Under the pieces are notes generated by a model. It was not told the DNA's origin. It searched no databases and was given only the letters and a program-made list of their open reading frames with translations. Of a stretch of DNA of 50,148 bases, positions 1 through 8,525 are shown piece after piece. The stretch lies in assembly GCA_043800975.1 (NCBI GenBank), contig JAZDMK010000187.1, forward strand, positions 1 to 50,148, written 5' to 3'. Made by a program: the position numbers and the translations under genes. Source of the stretch: JAZDMK01 sp043800975. Lineage in GTDB: Bacteria; Bacteroidota; Bacteroidia; Bacteroidales; JAHJDW01. How positions within the stretch are numbered: the first letter of the stretch is position 1; each line of letters starts with the position of its first letter.

Positions 1-2
1 AT

Positions 3-569
3 GAACTTGAACAATTACGCTTATTATGTGTAATTATGCAAAGTTCTATAATAGAACATCAGAGGTTGATTGTGAAGCAATTTAAAATGATTTCAAAATC
101 AAATTTTCCAAAACCAAAAGCTGAAAATATTTCGGATTATTATTTGAAAAGTTGTATTGAATTTTCATTTTTTTTACGTGGGTTCTTGGTTTACTATTTT
201 TCAAATAATGAGATTGGTGCGGAACGGGGTAAGTTTCTTTCTGGGTTATTCTATGAAACTTACTCAAAACATAAATCATTATTCGTCGATAATGGATACC
301 CAGATGTTGAATCTGCAATAAATGATAAATTAAATTTATTCACACTGTTTTGTAAAAAATACTTTTCTGAATATGAATTTATGAATATCGATAGAAACGC
401 TTTGTATGAATTATTTGTTTCTAATCCATTACAAATAAAATCTACTGATATTGAAGATTTAAATTCATATCCAATAAACGATTTTTATACAAGTGTACAA
501 GTATTTAATCTTGACTTTAATAATAATTTACAAGTTTTTCATCAATTTCTTAAAGATGTTGACCTCTAA
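3..569 (+). CDS. Hypothetical protein, probably 5'-truncated by the window edge
   Basis: I do not recognise this protein. The first ATG in frame is at 36 (177 residues to the stop at 569). The same frame stays open to the left edge and reads ELEQLRLLCVI before that Met, which looks like ordinary helical coding sequence, so the gene probably begins outside the window. The product is rich in Phe, Tyr, Asn and Lys, mostly helical in character, with no signal peptide, no clear membrane segment and no catalytic motif I can name. The base composition is strongly AT-rich, unlike the GC-richer gene that follows on the other strand, which could mean separate acquisition. Coding is likely because of the long open frame and normal amino-acid make-up. 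The function is unknown. Confidence 0.6.
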   Translation, partial: ELEQLRLLCVIMQSSIIEHQRLIVKQFKMISKSNFPKPKAENISDYYLKSCIEFSFFLRGFLVYYFSNNEIGAERGKFLSGLFYETYSKHKSLFVDNGYPDVESAINDKLNLFTLFCKKYFSEYEFMNIDRNALYELFVSNPLQIKSTDIEDLNSYPINDFYTSVQVFNLDFNNNLQVFHQFLKDVDL

Positions 570-589
570 TATGATTTTTTATTAATGGA

Positions 590-619
590 AAGTCCCGACT
601 ATTGCGGTAGACGGGACTT
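590..619. terminator. Hairpin between convergent genes, possible bidirectional terminator
   Basis: The arms AAGTCCCG (590-597) and CGGGACTT (612-619) pair perfectly, and an inner CTA/TAG extends the stem after an A-A mismatch. It lies between two genes that converge on it (stops at 569 plus and 727 minus). No clean T-run follows on either side, so the terminator role is inferred from position. Confidence 0.35.
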
Positions 620-726
620 GGATATGAAGTTATGAAAAAATGGTTCGTTTGCAATGCTTAGTCAGGTCTTCAACCTCTTTCGCACGAGCCCACACACAGT
701 GAAGGCCTGACAAGCAGTCGCGCAGT

Positions 727-1710
727 TTATTCCGAAATGATGTTGTCGTCGGTAGTGGTATCGGTAGAAGAGGAATCGTCGGTGATTTTGCGGAGGAGGA
801 TATCTTCTTCTACTTCGTCGCCGGATTCGATGTTGAGCTTGGGCAGCGTCTTCATGACGTATCCTTCGTACTCAATAACAATTGTGCATTCACCCAGATT
901 CACTTTGTCGATTTCGTACTGACCATCGGGATCGGTGAAGGTAACAAAGCCACTTTCTTTTACAGAAACCTTTACATCTTCGAGGGGTTCGCCGGTGATT
1001 TCATCGGTGATGATGCCTGTGATGTAGGCAGCTTCATCGGTGCTGACGGTTTTCTTAGAATGACGACCGAGATTAATGATGTTGCGGGCATTACGTGCAG
1101 AGAGGTAGAACTCGCGGTGATTGATTTTGAGGACATGCATGTTGCGGTCGATTTCTTCGCGAAGAATATACGATGCTTCGGAAAAGAGTTCCTTGAGTTC
1201 CTGCGTGTAAGCAGCACGGGAGGCGATGGCGACCGTGGGCTGCTCGGCCTTGTCGTTCCACTTGGTAATAAGATTCTGGAATTCGGCAATCATTATCCCA
1301 TCGATACCGCGTGCGGAGAGTTCGCCGGGATACAGGTTTGCAGTGACAAGAATGTTGTTGCAAACTTCTTTGACGAGTTCGTCGCGGAGTTTATTGATAC
1401 CGTATTCGGTGTACTGCATGGAATCGCGAAGTTCCAAATTGTTGGTACTGGCACCGACGGACATGAGGGCCTGTGCGATGGTGCTGCCTGTGAGGGCTAG
1501 CTTTTCGCGGATGGCCTGTTTATCGGCAGCGATACCGGAAGTGATTTTGATTTGATTTTGCACCGTGTTTTCAATGTTTGTAACGGAGGCTTTGAGCCTT
1601 GTGTAGGCGTCGTGGAGGGCGGGTATGCCCATGATGATTGCGATGTATTTTTCGCAGAGTGCTATGAACGCTTTGAGCATCGAGAGCACGTTTTCTTGGT
1701 AACCATTCAT
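727..1710 (-). CDS. Carboxypeptidase-regulatory-like (CarboxypepD_reg) domain protein
   Basis: 327 residues. Residues 1 to about 215 are a helical region without a signal peptide. Residues about 228-310 form a beta-sandwich of the carboxypeptidase regulatory-like type, recognisable from GIITDEITGEPLEDVKVSV, then a T-D-P-D-G-Q-Y-E-I turn and a VIEYEGY strand. This domain is common in Bacteroidota surface and transport proteins as a small carbohydrate- or protein-binding fold. An acidic, Ser/Thr/Asp-rich tail ends the protein. With no visible export signal it may be cytoplasmic, or exported by a route I cannot see. It stands alone, with non-coding DNA on both sides. The codons are GC-richer than those of the AT-rich gene to its left. 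The partner and role are unknown; only the C-terminal domain is assigned with confidence. Confidence 0.8.
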   Translation of the reverse strand: MNGYQENVLSMLKAFIALCEKYIAIIMGIPALHDAYTRLKASVTNIENTVQNQIKITSGIAADKQAIREKLALTGSTIAQALMSVGASTNNLELRDSMQYTEYGINKLRDELVKEVCNNILVTANLYPGELSARGIDGIMIAEFQNLITKWNDKAEQPTVAIASRAAYTQELKELFSEASYILREEIDRNMHVLKINHREFYLSARNARNIINLGRHSKKTVSTDEAAYITGIITDEITGEPLEDVKVSVKESGFVTFTDPDGQYEIDKVNLGECTIVIEYEGYVMKTLPKLNIESGDEVEEDILLRKITDDSSSTDTTTDDNIISE

Positions 1711-1940
1711 AGTGAATCAGGATTTAGTGAGACTTATTTACAACTTCAACAAACTTGATGAATGGGTAGCGGTTCGGTTTTTACATAGGCTGCGCGAATT
1801 TTTAATATTAACGTAAGGGTGGAATAAAATATTGTATGAGGGTGGAAATTTTTAACAATTTTTAAAAGTTGGAAGCACGGAGTCGGGAGTCGGAAGAATA
1901 TTTTGCAGGCGGTAGCTGATACTTTTCGTTTTGTAATATT

Positions 1941-2013
1941 TACCACAGAAAACACAGATTAACACAGATAAATTTTTGCCACCAAAGCACAAAAACACAA
2001 AAGAGCACAGAGA
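1941..2013. repeat. Degenerate ACACAG/GCACAA short repeat
   Basis: The units CCACAGA, AACACAGATT, AACACAGATA, AGCACAA, AACACAA and AGCACAGAG recur with a period of roughly 10-12 bases. A shorter relative (AACACATAGGCACATAG) lies near 5399. These look like dispersed intergenic repeats rather than a gene. Confidence 0.6.
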
Positions 2014-2045
2014 AAATATAGCAGGCGGTGGCTTGAGTTTTTATG

Positions 2046-2090
2046 TTTTTGTTACTCGCTCCCACATCCGCAACACGGGCCTGCTCGTGC
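2046..2090 (+). repeat. Dispersed intergenic repeat, copy A (left)
   Basis: This stretch aligns with 49829-49884 in the same orientation. Shared parts are TTTTGTT-x-CTCGCTCCC, CCGCAACAC and CCTGCTCGTGC, with a small insertion in the right copy. Both copies lie in non-coding DNA. Confidence 0.6.
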
Positions 2091-2159
2091 TCTCAGCCTG
2101 CGGCTTCGGGTCACGCAAAGGCGCAGAGGCGCAAAGCAATTTTTCATAATTCTGCTGGG

Positions 2160-2177
2160 CGTAGTCTTCAGACTACG
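2160..2177. repeat. CGTAGTCT inverted repeat (hairpin)
   Basis: CGTAGTCT (2160-2167) and AGACTACG (2170-2177) are perfect inverted arms around a 2-base centre. The half-unit GCGTAGTCTGAA recurs at 48276-48287 and 49728-49739, so this is a member of a dispersed intergenic family rather than a gene-specific terminator. Confidence 0.6.
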
Positions 2178-2425
2178 TCCCTGAAATGCATAAGTTTTTA
2201 CGGATATAGGGTCCCCGCTCCGCGGGTTGTTACGGGCAAGATGAAGAAATGAAATACAACAAAAATGTTTCGCTACTGTTGATTATTCCATGTTTGTGTA
2301 TTCTTCAAAGAAGCGAAACATTGGAGAATGGGTATTTAAAATGTTTCGCATCATGTGAAGGTGTAATTAAAGTATTGACGGAGTAGATGCGAAACATTAA
2401 TTAAGTACCCCCTCTGTCGGCCCGA

Positions 2426-2489
2426 CCGACATCTCCCCTACAAGTAGGTGGAGTTAAGATGTGTTGCTTCGCAACGCATTTGTTTGCGC
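2426..2489 (+). repeat. Composite dispersed repeat, copy A
   Basis: The order of elements is CCGACATCT then CCCC, a variable middle, GTGTTG-x4-GCAACG (a small hairpin at 2463-2475), then TTGTTTGCGC. The same elements in the same order occur at 49450-49514 with a different middle. Both copies sit outside genes. Confidence 0.55.
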
Positions 2490-2585
2490 CATGGGATGGG
2501 AGCGGCAGCCCACAGGAGCGAAGCGACGAGGACTATAGCGGACAGCCCGGCGCTGCGAAGCAGCGGGCGCCCAAATAAAAAAAAC

Positions 2586-4223
2586 TCACCGCATCAAAGT
2601 TACAATGCCGTTCAGCGAAGATTCCTCGCTGAAGATATCGGCGTATTGGATGATCCAGTAATAGGTTCCTTCGGTACAATTATCGCCGTGGCTGCGGCCA
2701 TCCCAGCCGCCCATGATATCATATGAGGCAAATACTTTTTTGCCCCAGCGGTTGTAGATATACATTTTGGTGCGTACGATACCTTCGGTATCGAGCGGCA
2801 GAAAAAGATCGTTGTAGCCATCGCCGTTGGGTGTGAAAACATTGGGCATTTCGAGTATCACCTTGCAGTCGATCTGCTCGATATTTATGGTATCGTAGCC
2901 ATTGCAATGCCCCTTGTGCACCTGCACCCAATAGGTGCCGCCCTGTGAAACGGTATACATAGGGCCACCCGAAAAATCCTGCCAGAGATAAAGTGTGTTG
3001 GGAGCTGTGGCATCGAGCGTGAGGGTGAGCCTGCGGCAAAGCGTGGTATCGTTGCCCAGAAAAACATCGGGGGCGGTTTCAAAGTTCACCGTGATGGTAT
3101 CGCTGCGGCTGCAATAGGCAGCAGAAAGTTGCACCCAATAGGTGCCGCCATGGTTTATGGTATACACCGAATCGGTGGAGCCATCCTGCCAGAGGTATGC
3201 AGAGCCGGGATCGGATACGTTCAGCACCAGCGAATCGTAGGAACAAACAATGGTATCGGCACCCAGATCCACCGCCTGAAAATTCAGATAATTCACATGA
3301 AGCGTATCGGTGCGGCTGCAGTTGCTGAGTAAAACCCGAACCCAGTAGGTTCCTTCTTCGGTAATGGTATAATGCGGAAAGGTGGTGCTGTCCTGCCAGA
3401 GATAGGTGGAACCGGGTGCGGTTGCATCCAGTTGCAGGATTTGCCCGAAGCACAAGGTTGTATCGTTTCCTATGTCAAACACGGGAAGCGGATTGAAGGT
3501 AAAATGAATCGAATCGCGGCTAACGCAATTGTTGGTGGACACATCCACCCAATAGGTTCCTGTTTGGGTAACGATGTGAACAGGGTTGGTGGATCCGTCT
3601 TCCCAGAGAAAGGTGGCGCCGGGAAAGTTTGCATTCAGTAAAAAGGTATCGCCTTCGCACAAGATCTTGTTGGGTCCCAGATCGACCAGCGCGCGGTTGC
3701 ACACTTCCATTTCGAAAAGGGTTCCCGACTGGAAAGGTTCGGAAAGCGCCAATCCCACTGTGCTGATGGAGGGTACTCCAAAATCGGAAGCTTTAAAATA
3801 AATATATCCCGAGAGTCCACCATCGAGTCCGCCAACACTATCCACCATGCATCCGTTATCGATGCTGTATGCACCGGCGGGGGTCTGGCAGCCAATAGAA
3901 ATGTAGCAGGCCTGCCCCAGATCCACTTTACTGCCGTTTATAAACATAGCCATGCGCGATTGGGAGTTGGTTCCCCAGGTTCCGAAACCGGCAAAACGCA
4001 TCTTTACCGATTGGGCGGGCGTGGTAAATGAGAATGTGAGTTGTTCGGTGGAAGGACAGTAGTTGGCGCCGGAATCGTATTGCGGATAAGGGCCGTAGGC
4101 ACATAGGTAAAACGAGAGTGTGGTATCCGACCAGAAGCCTTTGCATAATTGTGCTTTCAGGGCAGATGAAAAAATCATCAGGCTGACAGAAGTAAGAAGA
4201 ACCGATTTGAAAAACTTGCACAT
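2586..4223 (-). CDS. Secreted multi-repeat protein with C-terminal T9SS (CHU_C-type) sorting domain
   Basis: About 545 residues from the ATG at 4223. The frame stays open further upstream, but this Met starts a clear signal peptide (MCKFFKSVLL... cleaved after LKA before Q) and lies downstream of a -7 element. After a globular N-terminal part come four repeats of about 75 residues, each with the pattern DLG-x-D/N-x-x-x-C, Y/FLWQDGS and GTYWVxV, an Ig/PKD-like beta-sandwich. The last 85 residues start with MPNVFTPNGDGYNDLF and contain YNRWGKKVF and GTYYWIIQY. This is the gliding-motility-associated C-terminal domain recognised by the type IX secretion system. The protein is therefore predicted to cross both membranes and be released or attached at the surface, perhaps as an adhesin. 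The Cys in each repeat may pair. The ligand is unknown. Confidence 0.88.
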   Translation of the reverse strand: MCKFFKSVLLTSVSLMIFSSALKAQLCKGFWSDTTLSFYLCAYGPYPQYDSGANYCPSTEQLTFSFTTPAQSVKMRFAGFGTWGTNSQSRMAMFINGSKVDLGQACYISIGCQTPAGAYSIDNGCMVDSVGGLDGGLSGYIYFKASDFGVPSISTVGLALSEPFQSGTLFEMEVCNRALVDLGPNKILCEGDTFLLNANFPGATFLWEDGSTNPVHIVTQTGTYWVDVSTNNCVSRDSIHFTFNPLPVFDIGNDTTLCFGQILQLDATAPGSTYLWQDSTTFPHYTITEEGTYWVRVLLSNCSRTDTLHVNYLNFQAVDLGADTIVCSYDSLVLNVSDPGSAYLWQDGSTDSVYTINHGGTYWVQLSAAYCSRSDTITVNFETAPDVFLGNDTTLCRRLTLTLDATAPNTLYLWQDFSGGPMYTVSQGGTYWVQVHKGHCNGYDTINIEQIDCKVILEMPNVFTPNGDGYNDLFLPLDTEGIVRTKMYIYNRWGKKVFASYDIMGGWDGRSHGDNCTEGTYYWIIQYADIFSEESSLNGIVTLMR

Positions 4224-4286
4224 GCTGCTAAAATGAACTGAAATTGTAACTGTAGGGCAGCCGGCACTGCTCAGCGTATGAAGATA

Positions 4287-4294
4287 CAAAGTTA
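4287..4294 (-). promoter_or_regulatory. -7 element (TAACTTTG) for the T9SS-sorted protein gene
   Basis: On the minus strand the sequence reads TAACTTTG, matching the Bacteroidota -7 consensus TAnnTTTG, 63 bases before the chosen ATG at 4223. I see no good -33 TTTG at the expected spacing. Confidence 0.45.
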
Positions 4295-4498
4295 CAAAAA
4301 AGGAAGAGATAATATATTGATGAATAATAAATCTTGATTATACACGTTTTAAAAAAAGAAAGTGTCAGCTTCGTGCATCGTTTGCACTTGCGGTTGTGCC
4401 TTAGGCGATAAGCTAACATTTTCAGGTAATTCAGCCATTCGTTCCGCTTTGGCACGTATGTTGAACAATACCGACACTAACCTATAAATTCAAAAATC

Positions 4499-5293
4499 AT
4501 GAAACGGTTAATTTTAACTTCGGCTGTCCTCTTAACCATCATGGGAACTGCATCGGCGCAGTTGAGAAAGGTAAACAATACTGCTTTTCAGAGAGGCGAA
4601 AAAATGATCTTTAAAGTATACTACGATGCTGCACTCACCGGGAAAGTAACTGCTGGTATTGCAACCTTTGAAGTAACGGATGAAAACAAAAAAATTGCCA
4701 ACCGCAATACTATGCGTATCGTTGGTGTGGGTGAAACCAAAGGTGCTTTCAACTATTTCTTTAAAGTGGTAGACCGCTACGAAACTTTTATTGATGAAGA
4801 AACGCTGGCTCCCTGGATCTTTATCCGCAGGATGAACGAAGGCGGTTATAAAATCAAACACGATGTTACTTTCAACCAGTATAAAAACATCGCCACTACC
4901 AATAAACATCCTTCGGTGAAAACCACACCTTATATTCACGATATCATCTCGGCCTTTTATTTCAGCCGTCTGAACGATTACACTTTCGCAAAAATCGGTC
5001 AGGAATATCCGCTCGATTTCTTCTTAGACGACACTGTATGGAATTCAAAGATCAAGTTTGTGGGTCGAGAAACAATCAAAACATCGATGGGTACTTTTAA
5101 ATGCTTAAAGTTTAAACCTTCTGTTCTGACCGGAAATGTTTTCAAAGAAAATTATCCGATGACACTCTGGGTTACCGATGATAAAAACAAACTTCCTATA
5201 CTGGCTGAATCAGGCGTACTTGTAGGAACTGTGAAGCTTGAACTGATACGCTGCACCGGACTAAAAAATCCGCAGACATCCAAACTCAACTGA
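4499..5293 (+). CDS. DUF3108 domain-containing exported protein
   Basis: 264 residues. The N-terminus MKRLILTSAVLLTIMG...ASAQ is a signal peptide with a cut after ASA. The mature part fits the DUF3108 family: an opening QRGEKMIFKVYYDA strand, then GKVTAGIATFEV, a middle HDIISAFYFSR segment, and a closing FKENYPMTLWVTDDKNKLPIL followed by GTVKLELI. DUF3108 proteins are predicted periplasmic beta-rich proteins, and no biochemical role is firmly known to me. The gene stands alone on the plus strand and ends in a clear hairpin terminator 45 bases after the stop. The length is normal for the family and the frame is intact. The family assignment is from remembered motifs; the function is open. Confidence 0.85.
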   Translation: MKRLILTSAVLLTIMGTASAQLRKVNNTAFQRGEKMIFKVYYDAALTGKVTAGIATFEVTDENKKIANRNTMRIVGVGETKGAFNYFFKVVDRYETFIDEETLAPWIFIRRMNEGGYKIKHDVTFNQYKNIATTNKHPSVKTTPYIHDIISAFYFSRLNDYTFAKIGQEYPLDFFLDDTVWNSKIKFVGRETIKTSMGTFKCLKFKPSVLTGNVFKENYPMTLWVTDDKNKLPILAESGVLVGTVKLELIRCTGLKNPQTSKLN

Positions 5294-5338
5294 CGAAAGT
5301 CGGTTGTATCAAGACTTTCCACTCCATATATATTTCCA

Positions 5339-5369
5339 GGGATCGCATAGCGGTCCCTTTTCTTTTGTT
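5339..5369 (+). terminator. Rho-independent terminator after the DUF3108 gene
   Basis: The arms GGGATCGC (5339-5346) and GCGGTCCC (5350-5357) pair with one G-T wobble around a 3-base loop. TTTTCTTTTGTT follows directly. It lies 45 bases after the stop at 5293. Confidence 0.8.
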
Positions 5370-5521
5370 AAAAAATTTAACTGTGGATACTTTTTTTAAC
5401 ACATAGGCACATAGAAATACAAAGTAATCAATAAAATATAGATGCAATTTTTTGCAATTTTCTTTAAGGTTTGGGCGCCTTAACGGGCTGCTTCAGGGTT
5501 CCGCCAGCCACTTAAGAAATT

Positions 5522-5541
5522 CCCCTTCTAGATAGAAGGGG
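5522..5541. repeat. CCCCTTCTA/TAGAAGGGG inverted repeat
   Basis: Perfect 9-base arms around GA are followed by GTGGACTGCG and GACGGGGT. Fragments of similar look (CCCC near 2409-2438, TAGAGAAGGGG at 48243-48253) occur in other gaps, which suggests a dispersed intergenic family. Confidence 0.5.
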
Positions 5542-5651
5542 TGGACTGCGCAGCAGGACGGGGTAGTTGAAATACTTTATGAATTTTCAACCCTACTGGC
5601 TGGGCCGCTTCGCGCCTTCCGCATCCCGGGCGCGAGAATACATTAGATATC

Positions 5652-6239
5652 TTACTTCGAATACTTTTTTACTAAATCCCAAATCGATCCATCTTCTAAA
5701 ATAAATCTTACAATTCCTTCTTTAATGCTCCAAAATACTACTTGATTTGTGGATTGTTCAAAAAAATTCTTGTTGTCTTCATGATTACCTTTTATAGTTA
5801 CAACATCATTATATGTTCTATTGTTGATACAAATTTTAGAAAGTTTGATAGTTTCTAAATTCTTAATCAAATGAAATTGCGGCTGTAATTCGGCATGTTT
5901 TAAAGATAAACTAAAGAATAATGAGGCACTTTCTGTATAACCTGATTTCATTTCAAGAAATTCATCTTTACTGCTTAAAACATCTTGATTGGGTTTATAA
6001 TCATTACAATAAACTTTAATTATTTCATAAGAAACTTTACCAAATGAACTAACATCATACATCGTTTTATAGCTACCACGAAGACGCACTGTATCAGTAA
6101 AGCCAGTATTGGACTTAAAAATTAGAATTTCATTCCCTTTATAAGGATTCCATTTTAATTCGCTTTCTTCAAAATAATAACTTCTTTTACATGAAGATAA
6201 AATCATTATTAAAACAAGTATTTTAATAAAAGCCCTCAT
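5652..6239 (-). CDS. Hypothetical lipoprotein
   Basis: 195 residues from the Met at 6239. This start places MRAFIKILVLIMILSSC at the N-terminus, a lipoprotein signal with lipobox LSSC. An earlier in-frame Met at 6266 only adds MRFEKENNS. The mature part has strands such as NEILIFKSNTGFTDTVRL, GTVKG-like turns, and a final FWSIKEGIVRFILEDGS segment, suggesting a small beta-rich envelope protein. I know no family for it. It is AT-rich, and its start is followed 57 bases upstream by the stop of the S9 peptidase gene on the same strand, so it may be read through from there. Export and lipidation are well supported; the function is unknown. Confidence 0.75.
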   Translation of the reverse strand: MRAFIKILVLIMILSSCKRSYYFEESELKWNPYKGNEILIFKSNTGFTDTVRLRGSYKTMYDVSSFGKVSYEIIKVYCNDYKPNQDVLSSKDEFLEMKSGYTESASLFFSLSLKHAELQPQFHLIKNLETIKLSKICINNRTYNDVVTIKGNHEDNKNFFEQSTNQVVFWSIKEGIVRFILEDGSIWDLVKKYSK

Positions 6240-6295
6240 AGAATTATTTTCTTTCTCAAATCGCAAATCCTTGTTCCTTGTTCTGAAATCTAAAA

Positions 6296-8446
6296 CTACT
6301 TCATGTTATCAATAAAATACTGATACATTTTTTTATACAAATGCACACGGTCTTTTCCTCTTACGTTGTGTTCATGTTCGGGATACACAAAATAATCAAC
6401 CTGTATTCCTTTATCTACGCACTCTTTCAAAAAGGCCAGGCTCTGCTGTTGCACCACCGTATTATCAGCCATGCCGTGAATGATCAGCAGTTTTCCTTTC
6501 AGTTTATCGGCATAATTCAGCATGTTTGAATTCTTGTATCCTTCAAAATTTTCGGAAGGGGTGTCCATGTATCTTTCACCGTACATGATCTCATAGAACG
6601 ACCAGTTGACAACCGGACCCCCCGCTACTGCTGCTTTAAAAATATTAGGTGTTTTCAGCATCAGCTCCAGTGTTACGAAACCGCCGTAGCTCCATCCCTG
6701 CAGAAAAAAGTTTGTTGTATCTGTAAAGAATTGTTTTTTCAAAAATTCAATTCCTTTCAGCTGATCTTTTCTTTCAACTTCTCCAATGTTTTTATAGATG
6801 GCTGATTCAAAATCAAAACCCCGGTTTGCTGTTCCACGGTTATCCATAGTGAATACAACAAAACCGTTTTGTGCAAAATAATTCATAAAGAGATCTCCTC
6901 CACCAAGCCAGCTGTCGGTAACCAGCTGCGAATGCGGCCCGCCGTATACATAATAAAACACAGGGTATTTTTTTGCAGGATCATAATCGGCCGGTTTAAT
7001 CATGCGGCAATACAAATCTGTTTTCCCGTCATCAGCTTTAATCGTAAAGATCATGGTTTCGCCGATTTTGTATTCTTTGAGCGGGTTTTCGGCCGTCAGC
7101 AGATTCTTGGTTACCGTACCGGTTTTCATGTCAATAATATTGACATTGCGCGGTGTACTCACATTACTGAAAAAGTCGATACCAAAGGATGCAGAAGATG
7201 ATAAATGAACCGAATGAGAGCCTTTTAGTTGCGTTAGTTTAATCGCCTTGCCACCTTTTATTCCGGTACTGTATGCCTGTAATCCAATAGGACTGTCTTC
7301 TGTCGACATGTAGAAAACATTTTTTTCATCTGTATCAGTACCTAACAGCTGCGTCACCTCCCACTTCCCTTTGGTAATTTGTTTCATCATTTTTCCAGCC
7401 ATGGTATACTGGTAAATATGATTATAACCGTCGCGCCGGCTTAGCCAGAAAAACTGATCAGGTGCTTTTTTCAGGAAGACCGGTTGGTTTTGTGGTTCTA
7501 CATATTTCTCATTTTTTTCTTCAAACAGTGTTTTCACAAAAGCTCCGGTTGAAGCATTGTAAATATTCATCTTCATATGATTCTGTGCGCGGTTTAATAC
7601 TGCAATCAGAATAAATTTTTCATCCGGAGACCAACAGACATTTGTTAAAAATTGTTCTTTGGGTTCTCCGGTTTGCAGATAAACAGTGGTTTTTTCTTTG
7701 ATACTGTATACGCCTACGGTTACCTGATGGCTTGTCATACCAGCCATCGGATATTTAATCAAATCAACCGTGGCTACACGGTTGGGTGCTGGAGCAATGT
7801 GCGTCAGCGGATAATCGGTAACCATGGTCTGATCCATGCGATAAAATGCAAGATAGTTTCCGGTGGGTGACCAGAAGGTACCTTTGTCTATTCCCCATTC
7901 GCTGCGGTGTACCGTTTGTCCGAAAACAATATTTTTATCTTTTTCTTCACTGATGGCCACCTTTGTATTGTTGACCGAAACATACAGATTGTTCTCCAGT
8001 GTATAGGCAACCGACATGGTTCTTAATTCCGGGTCAGTGTTCGCGGCCGCGTCATCAAAGGTGTTCCAGACAGATGCTTTTTTCTCAGCCGGATTCACCG
8101 TTACCAGTTGTGATGCCGTCATAAAATAAAATTCATCTTTACTGATCCACTTAATAAATGGGAAGCGCTGTGCTTTTTCTACATTGACTGCTGACAGAGT
8201 GTTGTTCAACAGATCCAATGTGAGCAGTGTGTCGATGGTACCTGTAACAGCATTTCCGCGAATAAGAAATGTAGATTTGACATAGGTATAGATTTCTGTA
8301 CCCGGAATCCAGCAGGGCTGGGAAATGTTTTCAGGTCGCAGCTTTGCATTCAGCATCGCATCATCCAGCGTATAGGTTTTATTCTGCGCTGAGAGGAATG
8401 AAATTCCGGACAACAAAAACAACAGTACAACAGCAATTCTTTTCAT
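6296..8446 (-). CDS. S9 family peptidase, dipeptidyl-peptidase IV type
   Basis: 716 residues, near the usual DPP-IV length. A signal peptide (MKRIAVVLLFLLSGISFLSAQ) sends it to the periplasm. Residues about 40-470 form the beta-propeller, with GTFWSPTGNYLAFYRMD and YPMAG typical of the bacterial DPP-IV branch. The alpha/beta-hydrolase domain follows, with GWSYGG carrying nucleophile Ser586, then Asp661 (HGMADNTV) and His693 (PEHEHNVRG). The spacing of the triad fits the family. Such enzymes remove dipeptides, usually with Pro or Ala in second position, from peptide N-termini. In the propeller the acidic substrate-anchor region reads VHRSEWGI, with one Glu rather than a Glu pair, so specificity may differ from classic DPP-IV. 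It has its own promoter at 8479-8508. Confidence 0.92.
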   Translation of the reverse strand: MKRIAVVLLFLLSGISFLSAQNKTYTLDDAMLNAKLRPENISQPCWIPGTEIYTYVKSTFLIRGNAVTGTIDTLLTLDLLNNTLSAVNVEKAQRFPFIKWISKDEFYFMTASQLVTVNPAEKKASVWNTFDDAAANTDPELRTMSVAYTLENNLYVSVNNTKVAISEEKDKNIVFGQTVHRSEWGIDKGTFWSPTGNYLAFYRMDQTMVTDYPLTHIAPAPNRVATVDLIKYPMAGMTSHQVTVGVYSIKEKTTVYLQTGEPKEQFLTNVCWSPDEKFILIAVLNRAQNHMKMNIYNASTGAFVKTLFEEKNEKYVEPQNQPVFLKKAPDQFFWLSRRDGYNHIYQYTMAGKMMKQITKGKWEVTQLLGTDTDEKNVFYMSTEDSPIGLQAYSTGIKGGKAIKLTQLKGSHSVHLSSSASFGIDFFSNVSTPRNVNIIDMKTGTVTKNLLTAENPLKEYKIGETMIFTIKADDGKTDLYCRMIKPADYDPAKKYPVFYYVYGGPHSQLVTDSWLGGGDLFMNYFAQNGFVVFTMDNRGTANRGFDFESAIYKNIGEVERKDQLKGIEFLKKQFFTDTTNFFLQGWSYGGFVTLELMLKTPNIFKAAVAGGPVVNWSFYEIMYGERYMDTPSENFEGYKNSNMLNYADKLKGKLLIIHGMADNTVVQQQSLAFLKECVDKGIQVDYFVYPEHEHNVRGKDRVHLYKKMYQYFIDNMK

Positions 8447-8478
8447 ATGATTATTCAGTTAGTTTAATTCCGTGCGGC

Positions 8479-8508
8479 CAAAGTTAGCAGGAAAAAGCAA
8501 AATGCAAA
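8479..8508 (-). promoter_or_regulatory. Promoter of the S9 peptidase gene
   Basis: On the minus strand, TTTG (8505-8508) is followed after 18 bases by TAACTTTG (8479-8486), a good match to the Bacteroidota pattern TTTG-N19-21-TAnnTTTG. The ATG is 32 bases downstream. Confidence 0.65.
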
Positions 8509-8525
8509 AATGGTTGGTAGAATTT

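Larger units (their letters stand above)
1711..2585. other. Non-coding, repeat-rich 875-bp interval
   Basis: I see no convincing gene here. The interval holds ACACAG-type short repeats (1941-2013), a block shared with the right end of the window (2046-2090), a GTAGTC hairpin (2160-2177), a second shared block (2426-2489), and GC-rich inverted repeats around 2490-2572. Short open frames here have composition and codon use typical of chance. Confidence 0.7.
5294..5651. other. Non-coding 358-bp interval with terminator and repeats
   Basis: Apart from the terminator at 5339-5369 I see no gene. It contains an ACACATAG short-repeat remnant near 5399, an inverted repeat at 5522-5541, and a GC-rich segment (5565-5640) of the kind seen in the other non-coding intervals. 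Confidence 0.65.

Noticed and set aside
1060..1500. 146-residue plus-strand open frame
   Set aside because: It lies fully antisense inside the regulatory-domain gene, which has a recognisable domain and the better composition.
2043..2726. Two plus-strand open frames (2043-2252 and 2448-2726)
   Set aside because: They are Arg/Ser/Ala-rich, run through hairpins and repeats, and the second one extends antisense into the T9SS-sorted gene.
4228..4455. 75-residue minus-strand open frame
   Set aside because: Composition is unlike a protein, and it covers the promoter region of the gene at 4223.
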